Source: Microbacterium faecale
GTDB taxonomy: Bacteria > Actinomycetota > Actinomycetes > Actinomycetales > Microbacteriaceae
DNA length: 64,000 nt
Direction of reading: 5' to 3'
Assembly: GCF_014640975.1 (NCBI RefSeq)
Contig: NZ_BMHO01000002.1
Location: forward strand, 248,001 to 312,000
The notes beneath the pieces are model-generated. The model did no database searches. It worked only from the letters and a program-made list of their open reading frames with translations, and had not been told where the DNA came from. Each line of letters opens with the position of its first letter. The stretch's first letter is position 1. Position numbers and translations under genes: made by a program. Positions 25,635-33,591 of the stretch are shown piece by piece.

Positions 25635-27005
25635 ATGTCACACGTCGAATCAACCACCACCATCGGAATCGATCATCACCTTCGCGTCCTCGCGAGGCAG
25701 TGGCGCATCATCGTCGCCGTCACACTTCTCGGCATGGTCGTCGCGGGCGGGTTTCTGCTCGTCACGACCGACCGCATCACGGCGATGACGCAGGTGAATC
25801 TGTCGGTCATCACGACAGAGCCGTTCAGCCCGCAGCGCGCGGCGTCCGGACTGCTCGACGACGCCACCGAGGCCGCCATCGCGAGCTCGTATGTCGTCGC
25901 GCGTCGCACCGCCTCCGAACTCGACGACGGCACAACCGCGGGCGCGCTCCACGAGGCGATCGACGTCACCATCTCCGAGGACGGCACGATCGCCCGCGTC
26001 TACGCCACCGCGGCAACGCGGGAGGACGCCATCGCTCACGCGGACGCCGTGACGTCGACCTACCTCGGTTACCGCAGCGATGAGGCCGAACTGCGCCGCG
26101 ATGCGATCGTCGCGAACCTCACGGAACGCGTCGACGCACTCAACGCCGATCTCGCCGAGGTCAATGAGTCGCTCGCCTCGGCGGGTTCCGCGCATCAGGA
26201 GGCGCAAGCCGCCAGCGACCGCGAACAGATCCTCGCGGAGCTCACCCAGATTCTGTCCGAACGCACGTCGCTCAGCAGCCTCGTGACGACGGGCGGTAGC
26301 GTCCTCACGAGCGCCGCGCAGAACCCCGTCACAGTGGCACCGTCGCGCAAGATCGCGGTCGCGACCGGGATCGGCGGGGGTCTCGCGCTGGGAATGCTCC
26401 TCGCGTTCGTCCGGGACCCGCGCGACCGTCGCCTGCGCACCGCCGCCGAGATCGCGCGCGCGACCGGCACACGGGTGCTCGCGCGCATGCAGAACCCCTC
26501 CGCACGTCCCCCGCTCTCCGATGCCGACGCCGAGAACCTCGCCGTAATTCGCGAACGCATCATCGCGAACCTCCCGGCAACTCGGCGGCTCCTCGTAATC
26601 GACGATGCGGACGTCGCGTGCGGGACCGCCGCCGAGCTGGTCGCCACACTCGCCGAGACCGGGAAACGCGCGCGCCTCGCCGACCCCGGGATGCCGGACG
26701 CTGCGCACCTCGATGGCGACGGAGTCGTGATCGTGACGCCGTACGCCACCTCGGACGGGCAAGCGGAGCTGCTGGCCGCCGTCCGGCAGGCAGACGCCGC
26801 GATTCTCGTCGCGCGGGAAGGGACGACGACGAGCACGACGACGCGCGCGGTGCTCGACGAGCTCCACCACGCTGGCGTCCGGTTCCTCGGGACCGTCGTC
26901 TATCGCCGCCTGCGCGGAGCACGCCGTCTCGTCACGGCGTCGACCGGGCGGCCCGTCCTTCGTCACCTGCGCCCCGAACTGCGAGTGCTCGCCGATGCTC
27001 GCTAG
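25635..27005 (+). CDS. Wzz-like chain-length protein with degenerate kinase domain
   Basis: A 456-residue polysaccharide co-polymerase. TM1 is at about residues 24-45, an extracytoplasmic region with a coiled coil spans about 150-215, a proline motif (NPVTVAPSRK) precedes TM2 (about 239-258), and a cytoplasmic domain follows (about 318-425). This last domain follows the layout of bacterial tyrosine kinases (LLVIDDADVACGTAAELVAT, then ADAAILVAREGTT and GTVVYRR), but the Walker A GxGKS/T is missing, so it should not bind ATP normally. It probably sets polymer length with the downstream Wzy protein. ATG 25635 has GGGGAG about 4 bases upstream. It follows the CDP-alcohol gene by 32 bases. Confidence 0.82.
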   Translation: MSHVESTTTIGIDHHLRVLARQWRIIVAVTLLGMVVAGGFLLVTTDRITAMTQVNLSVITTEPFSPQRAASGLLDDATEAAIASSYVVARRTASELDDGTTAGALHEAIDVTISEDGTIARVYATAATREDAIAHADAVTSTYLGYRSDEAELRRDAIVANLTERVDALNADLAEVNESLASAGSAHQEAQAASDREQILAELTQILSERTSLSSLVTTGGSVLTSAAQNPVTVAPSRKIAVATGIGGGLALGMLLAFVRDPRDRRLRTAAEIARATGTRVLARMQNPSARPPLSDADAENLAVIRERIIANLPATRRLLVIDDADVACGTAAELVATLAETGKRARLADPGMPDAAHLDGDGVVIVTPYATSDGQAELLAAVRQADAAILVAREGTTTSTTTRAVLDELHHAGVRFLGTVVYRRLRGARRLVTASTGRPVLRHLRPELRVLADAR

Positions 27006-28281
27006 TTCCCCCCTCGCGATCGCGAGTCGGTCGCGATCCCACCCCCGCGACGCGCGCGGCGAACTGCCCCGGTGGCCCGTCACCGCGATGTTCGCGCCGT
27101 TTCCGCTGTGGTGGGCGAGCGGGGCCGCAGATATGGTCTGGATTCCGCTCGCGGGCGTCATGGTCGTTCTTCTGGCGCGCCGCGGCGACGTTCGCCTGCC
27201 GCGCGGATTCGGCGTCTGGCTGCTCTTTCTCGTGTTCGTCGCGATCTCGGTGATCGGAATCGACACCGGCGGTCGCCTCATCGGGTTCGTGTATCGCGCC
27301 GCTCAGTACGCAGCCGTCACCGTCGCGGTCATCTACGTGTTCAACGCCCGGCGGACGATCACGGCCGGGTGGATCCTCGGCCTCCTGACCGTCTTCTGGC
27401 TGTATGTCGTCGCCGGCGGATTGCTCGGCATCGTGGCACCGGAGTTCTCGTTCCGCACCCCACTCGCGTACATCCTCCCGGACGCGCTCCTGTCCAACGA
27501 GCTGATCGGCGAGATGGTCGTGCGCCGTACCACGCAGTGGAATCCCGATGCCTGGGCCGTGCTCGAACCACGGCCGTCCGCCCCGTTCCTCTACACCAAC
27601 GGCTGGGGCCTCGCCTACTCGCTGCTGCTGCCGCTCGTGCTCGAGTACATGTCCCGGATGCGGCGCGACCTCCGCTTCGTCGGGCTGCTCGTCGCGCTGC
27701 CGATCTCGATCGTCCCCGCGGTGTTCACGCTGAATCGTGGCATGTTCCTCGGGCTCGCGGTGGCCGCGGTCACGGCCGTCGCGCGCGCCGCCATCGCCGG
27801 CCGACACCGCGCGCTCGTCGGCCTCGTCCTGGTGTGCGCAGCCGGGATGGCCGCCGCGGTCACCCTCAACGTCGCGGACCGCGTCCTCGGACGCGTCGAA
27901 ACGAGCTCCTCGACCGAGGACCGTGCGCACCTGTACGAGGAGACCTTCGTCCGCACTCTGGGCTCGCCGCTGTTCGGCTTCGGCGCCCCGCGCCCGTCGT
28001 GGACGGAGGGGGCGCCGTCTGCTGGCACCCAGGGGCACGTGTGGATGGTCATGTTCTCCCACGGCTTCCCCGCCCTGGTCGTCTTCCTCGCCGCTCTCGC
28101 TTGGTTCGCGTGGAGAACCGCTCGCGCGGCACGCGGACGCATCTCGGCAATCCACATCGTCCAGGTCGTCCTGCTCGTCGAGGTCTTCTACTACGGCGCG
28201 CTCCCGACGGGATTCATGCTCGCCTTCCTCCCCGCCGCCGCGGTTCTGCCGCACGACACACAGTTAGAGAGGTCATCATGA
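26995..28281 (+). CDS. O-antigen polymerase/ligase-like membrane protein (Wzy)
   Basis: A 428-residue protein with about 10-12 membrane segments and a large extracytoplasmic loop (residues about 155-205 containing VVRRTTQWNPDAWAVLEPRP). This matches Wzy polymerases and O-antigen ligases. NRGMFLGLAV and the late GFGAPRPSWT segment resemble the family's Arg-containing loops. In this context it should join repeat units outside the membrane. ATG 26995 overlaps the wzz-like gene by 11 bases, and the end overlaps the next gene by ATGA. Confidence 0.8.
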   Translation: MLASSPLAIASRSRSHPRDARGELPRWPVTAMFAPFPLWWASGAADMVWIPLAGVMVVLLARRGDVRLPRGFGVWLLFLVFVAISVIGIDTGGRLIGFVYRAAQYAAVTVAVIYVFNARRTITAGWILGLLTVFWLYVVAGGLLGIVAPEFSFRTPLAYILPDALLSNELIGEMVVRRTTQWNPDAWAVLEPRPSAPFLYTNGWGLAYSLLLPLVLEYMSRMRRDLRFVGLLVALPISIVPAVFTLNRGMFLGLAVAAVTAVARAAIAGRHRALVGLVLVCAAGMAAAVTLNVADRVLGRVETSSSTEDRAHLYEETFVRTLGSPLFGFGAPRPSWTEGAPSAGTQGHVWMVMFSHGFPALVVFLAALAWFAWRTARAARGRISAIHIVQVVLLVEVFYYGALPTGFMLAFLPAAAVLPHDTQLERSS

Positions 28282-29183
28282 CCACGCACGTATCCGTCGT
28301 CATCCCGACCCGGGATCGGCCGCAGCTGCTGCGCCGCGCGATCTCCTCGGTCCTCGCCCAGTCCTCCGACGTGACCGTCGAGATCATCGTCGTCTTCGAC
28401 GGATCTGCCGTGGAGTCCCTCGCCGATCTGGACGCCGGACGCCATCGCATCCGCACGCTGCCGAATAACCGCACGCGCGGCCTCGCCGGTGCGCGCAACA
28501 CCGGGATCGCGGCCGCCTCGAACGACTATGTCGCCTTCTGCGACGACGATGACGAGTGGCTCCCCGGCAAGCTCGCCGCGCAGCTCCCCCTCCTCGACGA
28601 CCCTCACGTGCCACTCGTCGCCACCGGGATCCGCGTGCTCACGACGCGTGGGGCGCACGACCGCCCGTCGCCGGCGCGCGCCACGCACGAGGATCTGCTG
28701 CGCTCCCGCATCACGGAGCTGCACCCCTCGTCGTTCCTGTTCCGCACGGCCGACGCCCGCGGACGACTCGGCGGAATCGACGAGGACCTCCCAGCGTCGT
28801 ACGGGGAGGACTACGACCTGTTGTTGCGCGCCGCCCAGCTCGGCGACATCGTCGCCGTACCGGAGCCACTCACGCTGGTCCACTGGGATCGGTCGTCGTA
28901 CTTCACCGACAGATGGCGCGGCGTGGCCGACGGCCTCGGCTACCTGCTCGACAAGCATGCCGGCTTCGCGACCGCCCCGGTCGGACGCGCGCGCATCGAA
29001 GGCCAGATCGCGTTCGCGCACGGTGCGCTCGGCGAACACCGCTCCGCCCGCACCTGGGCGGGACGCGCCCTTCGCGACGACTGGCGGCAGCTGCGTGCGT
29101 ACCTCGCGCTGATCGTGAGCCTGCGGATCCTGTCGGGTCGCCGCGTCATCGCGGCGCTCAATGCGCGTGGACGGGGCGTGTGA
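28278..29183 (+). CDS. Family 2 glycosyltransferase (first)
   Basis: A 301-residue GT-A fold inverting glycosyltransferase. It opens VSVVIPTRDRPQLLRRAISSV, has the nucleotide-sugar motif region GLAGARNTGIAA and the metal-binding acidic cluster FCDDDDEW, followed by YGEDYDLLLRAA as the likely catalytic ED segment. It is soluble and works on the cytoplasmic face. The ATG at 28278 overlaps the polymerase gene's stop. The donor and acceptor sugars are not known. Confidence 0.88.
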   Translation: MTTHVSVVIPTRDRPQLLRRAISSVLAQSSDVTVEIIVVFDGSAVESLADLDAGRHRIRTLPNNRTRGLAGARNTGIAAASNDYVAFCDDDDEWLPGKLAAQLPLLDDPHVPLVATGIRVLTTRGAHDRPSPARATHEDLLRSRITELHPSSFLFRTADARGRLGGIDEDLPASYGEDYDLLLRAAQLGDIVAVPEPLTLVHWDRSSYFTDRWRGVADGLGYLLDKHAGFATAPVGRARIEGQIAFAHGALGEHRSARTWAGRALRDDWRQLRAYLALIVSLRILSGRRVIAALNARGRGV

Positions 29184-29184
29184 C

Positions 29185-30093
29185 ATGCCCCGCCTCTCCG
29201 TCCTCCTCCCCGCTCGGAACGCCAGCACGAGTATCGGCGACGCCGTGCGGTCGACGCTCGCGGATCTTCCGGACGATGCCGAGCTCATCGTCGGCGACGA
29301 TGCGTCGACCGACGGTACGCCGGAGGTCCTCGCGGGCATCGACGATCTGCGCCTGCGCGTCATCTCCTGTCCGGGTCGCGGGCTCTCCGCCGCGCTCAAC
29401 ACGCTCCTCGACGCCACCGACAGCGAGTTCGTCGCGCGCATGGACGCGGATGACGTCGTGATCCGCGGCCGCTTCCACCGCCAGATGCGTGCACTGCGGA
29501 CGGCCGATACGGTGTTCACGACTGTCGCCACGCAGCACGGCTCCGGCGTGCCGCGCCCCGCCTGGCCGGTCGGGATCGGCGCGGGCGAGTTCGGCTTCCA
29601 CCTGCTGCTGACGAACCCCGTCGCTCACTCGACGATGGCAGCGCGGCGCGCCACCATCGTCGACGCGGGGGGCTACCGCGCCGTGCCGAGCGAAGACTAC
29701 GACCTGTGGCTGCGCCTGCAGTCGCGCGGCGCCCGCATGCGGCGGCTCGCCACTCCGGGGCTGGTGTATCGCGTGCACGCGGATCAGGTCACAGCCGCGG
29801 ACGGCTGGCGGATGTCGTCATGGCAGGACGACCGCACGCAGCAGGCCTTCGCCGAGCTCTCGGAGCGGCTGCTCGGAGTGCCCCAGATGCGCATCTCGTC
29901 GCTCGCCGTCGCCCCGTTGACCCGCGGAGCGAAGCTCGCGCGGATGGCGGACTTCGATCGTCACTTTCGATCCGCCGTCCGACGCGTTCCTCTTCCCGCC
30001 CGCGCCGCGCTCCTGCGTCGACTCGCGGCGCGCGCCGAGTGGCTGTGGCAGCGCACGGACGCGACCCCCGGCCTCATCGGAGCGGCGACGTGA
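29185..30093 (+). CDS. Family 2 glycosyltransferase (second)
   Basis: A 302-residue GT2 enzyme: LSVLLPARNASTSIGDAVRS, GDDASTDGTPEVL, the DxD-type metal site ARMDADDV, and a catalytic EDYDLWLRL segment. The start is ATG 29185, one base after the previous stop; an upstream in-frame ATG at 29161 lies inside the previous gene and lacks a better ribosome site. It probably adds another sugar of the repeat unit. It overlaps the acetyltransferase gene by GTGA. Confidence 0.87.
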   Translation: MPRLSVLLPARNASTSIGDAVRSTLADLPDDAELIVGDDASTDGTPEVLAGIDDLRLRVISCPGRGLSAALNTLLDATDSEFVARMDADDVVIRGRFHRQMRALRTADTVFTTVATQHGSGVPRPAWPVGIGAGEFGFHLLLTNPVAHSTMAARRATIVDAGGYRAVPSEDYDLWLRLQSRGARMRRLATPGLVYRVHADQVTAADGWRMSSWQDDRTQQAFAELSERLLGVPQMRISSLAVAPLTRGAKLARMADFDRHFRSAVRRVPLPARAALLRRLAARAEWLWQRTDATPGLIGAAT

Positions 30094-30602
30094 ACGAGAC
30101 GCTCCGCGCCGACCGCGCCGCGAACCGCGGGTACGTCAAGAGCAGATTCGTCCTGCGCTGGTTCCGCTCGTGCCAGCGGTGGCGGGATGACGCCGGGCTC
30201 CTCGCCCGATGTGCGTATCTCGTCACGGCGGCGGGCTACAAGCTCGTGACGGAATGGATTCTCGGGATCGAGCTGCCGCCGTCCACGCGCATCGGCGCCG
30301 GCCTGCGCCTGCGTCATGGCATCGGCATCGTCGTGAACCCCGCGACCGTCATCGGTCGCGGGGTCATGCTGCGCCACGGCGTCACCCTTGGAAATCGCCG
30401 CACGGCCGACGACTGTCCCGTGATCGAAGACGACGTCGAGCTCGGCGTCGGTGCGGTGGTCATCGGCGCCGTCACGATCGGGAAGGGCGCTCGCATCGGA
30501 CCGCACGCGGTCGTGACGCGCGACGTCCCCCCGGGAGCTGTGGTGTACTCGCCGCGGCCCGAGGTCCGTGAACACGCCGCCGTTCGGGGTGGCCGCTCGT
30601 GA
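30090..30602 (+). CDS. Hexapeptide-repeat acetyltransferase
   Basis: A 170-residue left-handed beta-helix acyltransferase like serine O-acetyltransferases and capsule O-acetyltransferases. The N-terminal helical part is followed by hexapeptide turns (STRIGAGLRLRHGIGIVVNP, then ATVIGRGVMLRHGVTLGN) and the late turn TIGKGARIGPHAVVTRDVPP. The catalytic His is likely within LRHG. Inside a polysaccharide operon it most likely acetylates the repeat unit, using acetyl-CoA. The start is GTG 30090, overlapping the previous stop. Confidence 0.82.
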   Translation: MNETLRADRAANRGYVKSRFVLRWFRSCQRWRDDAGLLARCAYLVTAAGYKLVTEWILGIELPPSTRIGAGLRLRHGIGIVVNPATVIGRGVMLRHGVTLGNRRTADDCPVIEDDVELGVGAVVIGAVTIGKGARIGPHAVVTRDVPPGAVVYSPRPEVREHAAVRGGRS

Positions 30603-31036
30603 CCCGCATCGGTTACGCCGCCGGTGCGTTCGACCTCTTCCACGTCGGCCACCTCAATCTCCTGCGGCACGCCAAGGCGCGCTGCGACGTGTTGATCGCG
30701 GGCGTCGTGAGCGACGAGATGCTTCTCGAGGTGAAGGGCACCGCCACCGTGATCCCCACCGCGGAACGCGCCGAGATGGTGGGCGCCTGCCGGTACGTCG
30801 ACGACGTGCACGTCGAGACCGTTCCCGACAAGCTCGACACGTGGCGTGAGGTGGGCTTCACTCACTTCTTCAAGGGGGACGACTGGCGCGGCACTCCGAA
30901 GGGTGTCGCGCTCGAGCGGCGCTTCGCCGAGGTCGGCGTGGAGATCGTGTACTTCCCCTACACGGCGCACACGTCGAGCACTCGGCTGCGCTCGGCGCTC
31001 GACGCTCTCGCCGCGCCCCGAGAGGCGCTCGTCTAG
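30599..31036 (+). CDS. TagD-like cytidylyltransferase
   Basis: A 145-residue nucleotidyltransferase of the TagD/PCYT2 family. The HxGH motif is at His15-His18 (FHVGH), KGDDWRGT matches the TagD block, and SSTRLR fits the family's C-terminal phosphate-binding element. TagD makes CDP-glycerol from glycerol 3-phosphate and CTP; related enzymes use phosphoethanolamine. The protein is slightly longer than TagD (about 130). It is the last gene of the cluster (GTG 30599 overlapping the acetyltransferase stop) and may supply a CDP-alcohol for the CDP-alcohol transferase gene upstream. Its TAG stop shares the CTAG with the convergent CHAT gene stop. Confidence 0.87.
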   Translation: MTRIGYAAGAFDLFHVGHLNLLRHAKARCDVLIAGVVSDEMLLEVKGTATVIPTAERAEMVGACRYVDDVHVETVPDKLDTWREVGFTHFFKGDDWRGTPKGVALERRFAEVGVEIVYFPYTAHTSSTRLRSALDALAAPREALV

Positions 31037-33591
31037 AACCCGGTTCCGAACGCGGCGAAGGGCGTGACGAGGCCCGTCTCCTCCGTCGCCATGGCGAGCG
31101 CCTCAGCGGGTTCCAGTCGCGCGGCGAGGCCCTCGTGGAGAACGCCGAGGAGCTCGCAGGCGATGTCGTCGGCGACGATCACGGGCGAGGCGATCACGCT
31201 GCGCGATCCCGCGTGCAGCCACGCGCGCGTCATACCGACCGCCTCCTCCCCCCAGCGGACCGATGAGCGTCCGACCTCGCACGCCGACAGCACAACCGTT
31301 TCGGGTGCGCGCGGGATCTGGTCGATGTCGTAGCCGAACAGGGTGCCGTCCGCGAGTGTCAGGCCGGAGAGCATGGGCGCGTACGCGGCGTGCTCTCCGT
31401 GCGCGACGACGTGCAGCACATCCACGTCGTCTGCGAGGGCGGCGACGTCGGCGGTCCCCGCCCGGTCGCCGCTGAGCATCCGTACGGACGTGAGCCCGGA
31501 TCCGGGCTCACGCCGCTCGGCCGCCGCCCGCCAGGCAGCAGCTCCGCGCTCTGCTTCCTCCGCACCGCGTGCCACGTCCGGCCCCACGGCGAAGCCGGGA
31601 ACAGGATTCGCCGCGCGCTCCTCACGCGTCCGCGCGTGGAACCATCGGGACGCGGAACGCGAGACGGTGACCACTTTGCCGCGCAGCTCCGGGAGCATCA
31701 TCCACGGCACGCGACGCAGCTCCCCGGGAGACGTAATGACGACCCGCCGCGCGGCGCCCACCGCCGCAAGCGCGGGTTCGACGAGCATTCGCGAGATCTG
31801 ACCGAGGCGCTCGTCGAGCGACGCACGCACGAGACGCGCGGCCGAGCCGCTCATCACGGCCGCGGCTTCGAGCTCCGTGTGAATGCCCTTCGTCGCGGCG
31901 CGGATCCGCTCCCACGGCAAGTCGACAATGACGGGCGCCGCCCGGCCGTTCACGGCGAGACAGGAGAGGCGGTTCGCGACGTAGACGAACGCGAGCATCG
32001 CCGTGTCGTCGTCGAGTTCCGAACGCACCTCGTCGAGGCTCGCACGGCGCGGCCCCACGGATCCCGGCGTGTTCGTCCACTGCCTGTCCGCGATCCGGTA
32101 CCGCAACTCACGTACTCGCCTGTCGGCGAACCAGTCGGTTCCGGACAGCTCGCTGCGCAGGACCCGCAGCTCGGTGAGGTCGGCGGCAAGCTCGGCGTCC
32201 GGCGGCGGGCGCACCGGCGTGACCTGCTGGGTGAAGTGTCTAGCGCGCTCGGACCACTCGAAGAGCGTGTCCGGCCGCCGCGAGCGAAGCGCGCCGGCGA
32301 CCCCCTCCATCAAGACGCCGGACGCGTGCATCGCGACGGAGGAGAGCATGTCAAGCGAGCCGAATGACGACTGCCACGCCGACAGCTCCGCGAGCCCCGC
32401 GGCTGCGTGCCGACGGGCGCCCGCGTCGTCTCCGCGCGCCGTCGCCCGCGCGGCATGCGCCTCGTGCGCGAGCAGCCGCACGTCGAGCGGGTCGTCGTGG
32501 CGGCGCGCGGGAAGTCGGGCCGGAGGTTGCCGCATCCGTGAACTCGCCGCGGCGGTTGCAAACGCGAGCGCGCGCGACTCGCTCGTGTAGCCGAAGCGTC
32601 GGAGAGCCCGACGCGCGCCGGGCGCCCGGTCATGCGCCGCCGCTCGAGTGCGTGCGTCGTCACCCGCCAGCGCGGCACGCAGGGCGACCGCGTCGGCGCG
32701 CGCCGCCCATGCCTCGCTGCCCAGCTTGCGGAAGCGCTTCGCGGCGGCGCGCGCCACGCGGCGAGCCTCACGGCGATCGTGGGTGAGGAGGGAGAAGGAT
32801 AGCTGCAGTTCCGCCTCGGCGCGCGCCTGAGACATCCGCTCGGCGCCGAAAACCCGCGCGGCATCACGGAGCACGCGTTCGGCTTCGATGGTGGCGCCGG
32901 CCTCGCGGAGAACCTCCGCCCGGTCCGCGTCGCAGACAGCTTGCGCCACGGCCGATGCCGCGGCGGCGACGGGCCGGGCCTCCGCCATGAGCCGCAACGA
33001 CGCGACGATGTCGCCCGCGAGATGAAGCACGTAGCCGAGGTTGTGGGTGGCCTGAGCCTGTCCGAGCTCGTCACCGGTCGCCTTGTAACAGGACGCGGCC
33101 GCCGCCAGGTCCTTCAGGGCGAGGTCGGTGTCGTGAACGCGCATCGCCACGACGCTCCGATTCAGCAGCACGTTCCCCAGCAGCTCGGGGAGGTCCGCGA
33201 GCTTCTCGATGGCCTCGTCGAGCGCGGCGCGCGCCTCGTCGAGGCGTGCGGCATCCAGAAGCACGGCGCCGAACTGTCCGAGGACGATGCCGCGCGTCTC
33301 CGCCGTGAGCTCGCGCAGCGCCAATGCCTCGCGACACAGAGCTTCCGCCTCGGCAGCCGCACCGCGGCGCGCGACGACGTAGGCGAGCGACCCGCTGACG
33401 CGAGCGCGCGTGTCGTCGCTGCGCGCGCGCGCCAGCGCGAGACGGAAGGTGCGCTCAGCGCGCGCGAAGTGCAGGCGATTGCCCTCCTCGAGTCCGCGCG
33501 CGTGCAGCACCTCGGCCGTCAACGACGTGCGCTTCGCTTCGTGGTCGGACCGCGGAGCGCCCGTGGTCGGTGTCGTCACCTCCATCGTCAT
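31033..33591 (-). CDS. TPR-CHAT caspase-like protease
   Basis: An 852-residue protein. The N-terminal two-thirds is alpha-helical and Ala/Arg-rich, with TPR-like helical repeats (for example AERTFRLALARARSDDTRAR and LDEARAALDEAIEKL). The C-terminal third is a CHAT domain (caspase HetF associated with TPRs), a clan CD cysteine peptidase. Both catalytic residues are visible: His731 in VVAHGEH and Cys771 in VLSACEVG. There is no signal peptide. ATG 33591 overlaps the S8 protease stop (ATGA), so the two proteases are translationally coupled. The N-terminal repeats probably sense a partner or scaffold the complex. The substrate is unknown. Confidence 0.88.
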   Translation of the reverse strand: MTMEVTTPTTGAPRSDHEAKRTSLTAEVLHARGLEEGNRLHFARAERTFRLALARARSDDTRARVSGSLAYVVARRGAAAEAEALCREALALRELTAETRGIVLGQFGAVLLDAARLDEARAALDEAIEKLADLPELLGNVLLNRSVVAMRVHDTDLALKDLAAAASCYKATGDELGQAQATHNLGYVLHLAGDIVASLRLMAEARPVAAAASAVAQAVCDADRAEVLREAGATIEAERVLRDAARVFGAERMSQARAEAELQLSFSLLTHDRREARRVARAAAKRFRKLGSEAWAARADAVALRAALAGDDARTRAAAHDRAPGARRALRRFGYTSESRALAFATAAASSRMRQPPARLPARRHDDPLDVRLLAHEAHAARATARGDDAGARRHAAAGLAELSAWQSSFGSLDMLSSVAMHASGVLMEGVAGALRSRRPDTLFEWSERARHFTQQVTPVRPPPDAELAADLTELRVLRSELSGTDWFADRRVRELRYRIADRQWTNTPGSVGPRRASLDEVRSELDDDTAMLAFVYVANRLSCLAVNGRAAPVIVDLPWERIRAATKGIHTELEAAAVMSGSAARLVRASLDERLGQISRMLVEPALAAVGAARRVVITSPGELRRVPWMMLPELRGKVVTVSRSASRWFHARTREERAANPVPGFAVGPDVARGAEEAERGAAAWRAAAERREPGSGLTSVRMLSGDRAGTADVAALADDVDVLHVVAHGEHAAYAPMLSGLTLADGTLFGYDIDQIPRAPETVVLSACEVGRSSVRWGEEAVGMTRAWLHAGSRSVIASPVIVADDIACELLGVLHEGLAARLEPAEALAMATEETGLVTPFAAFGTGF

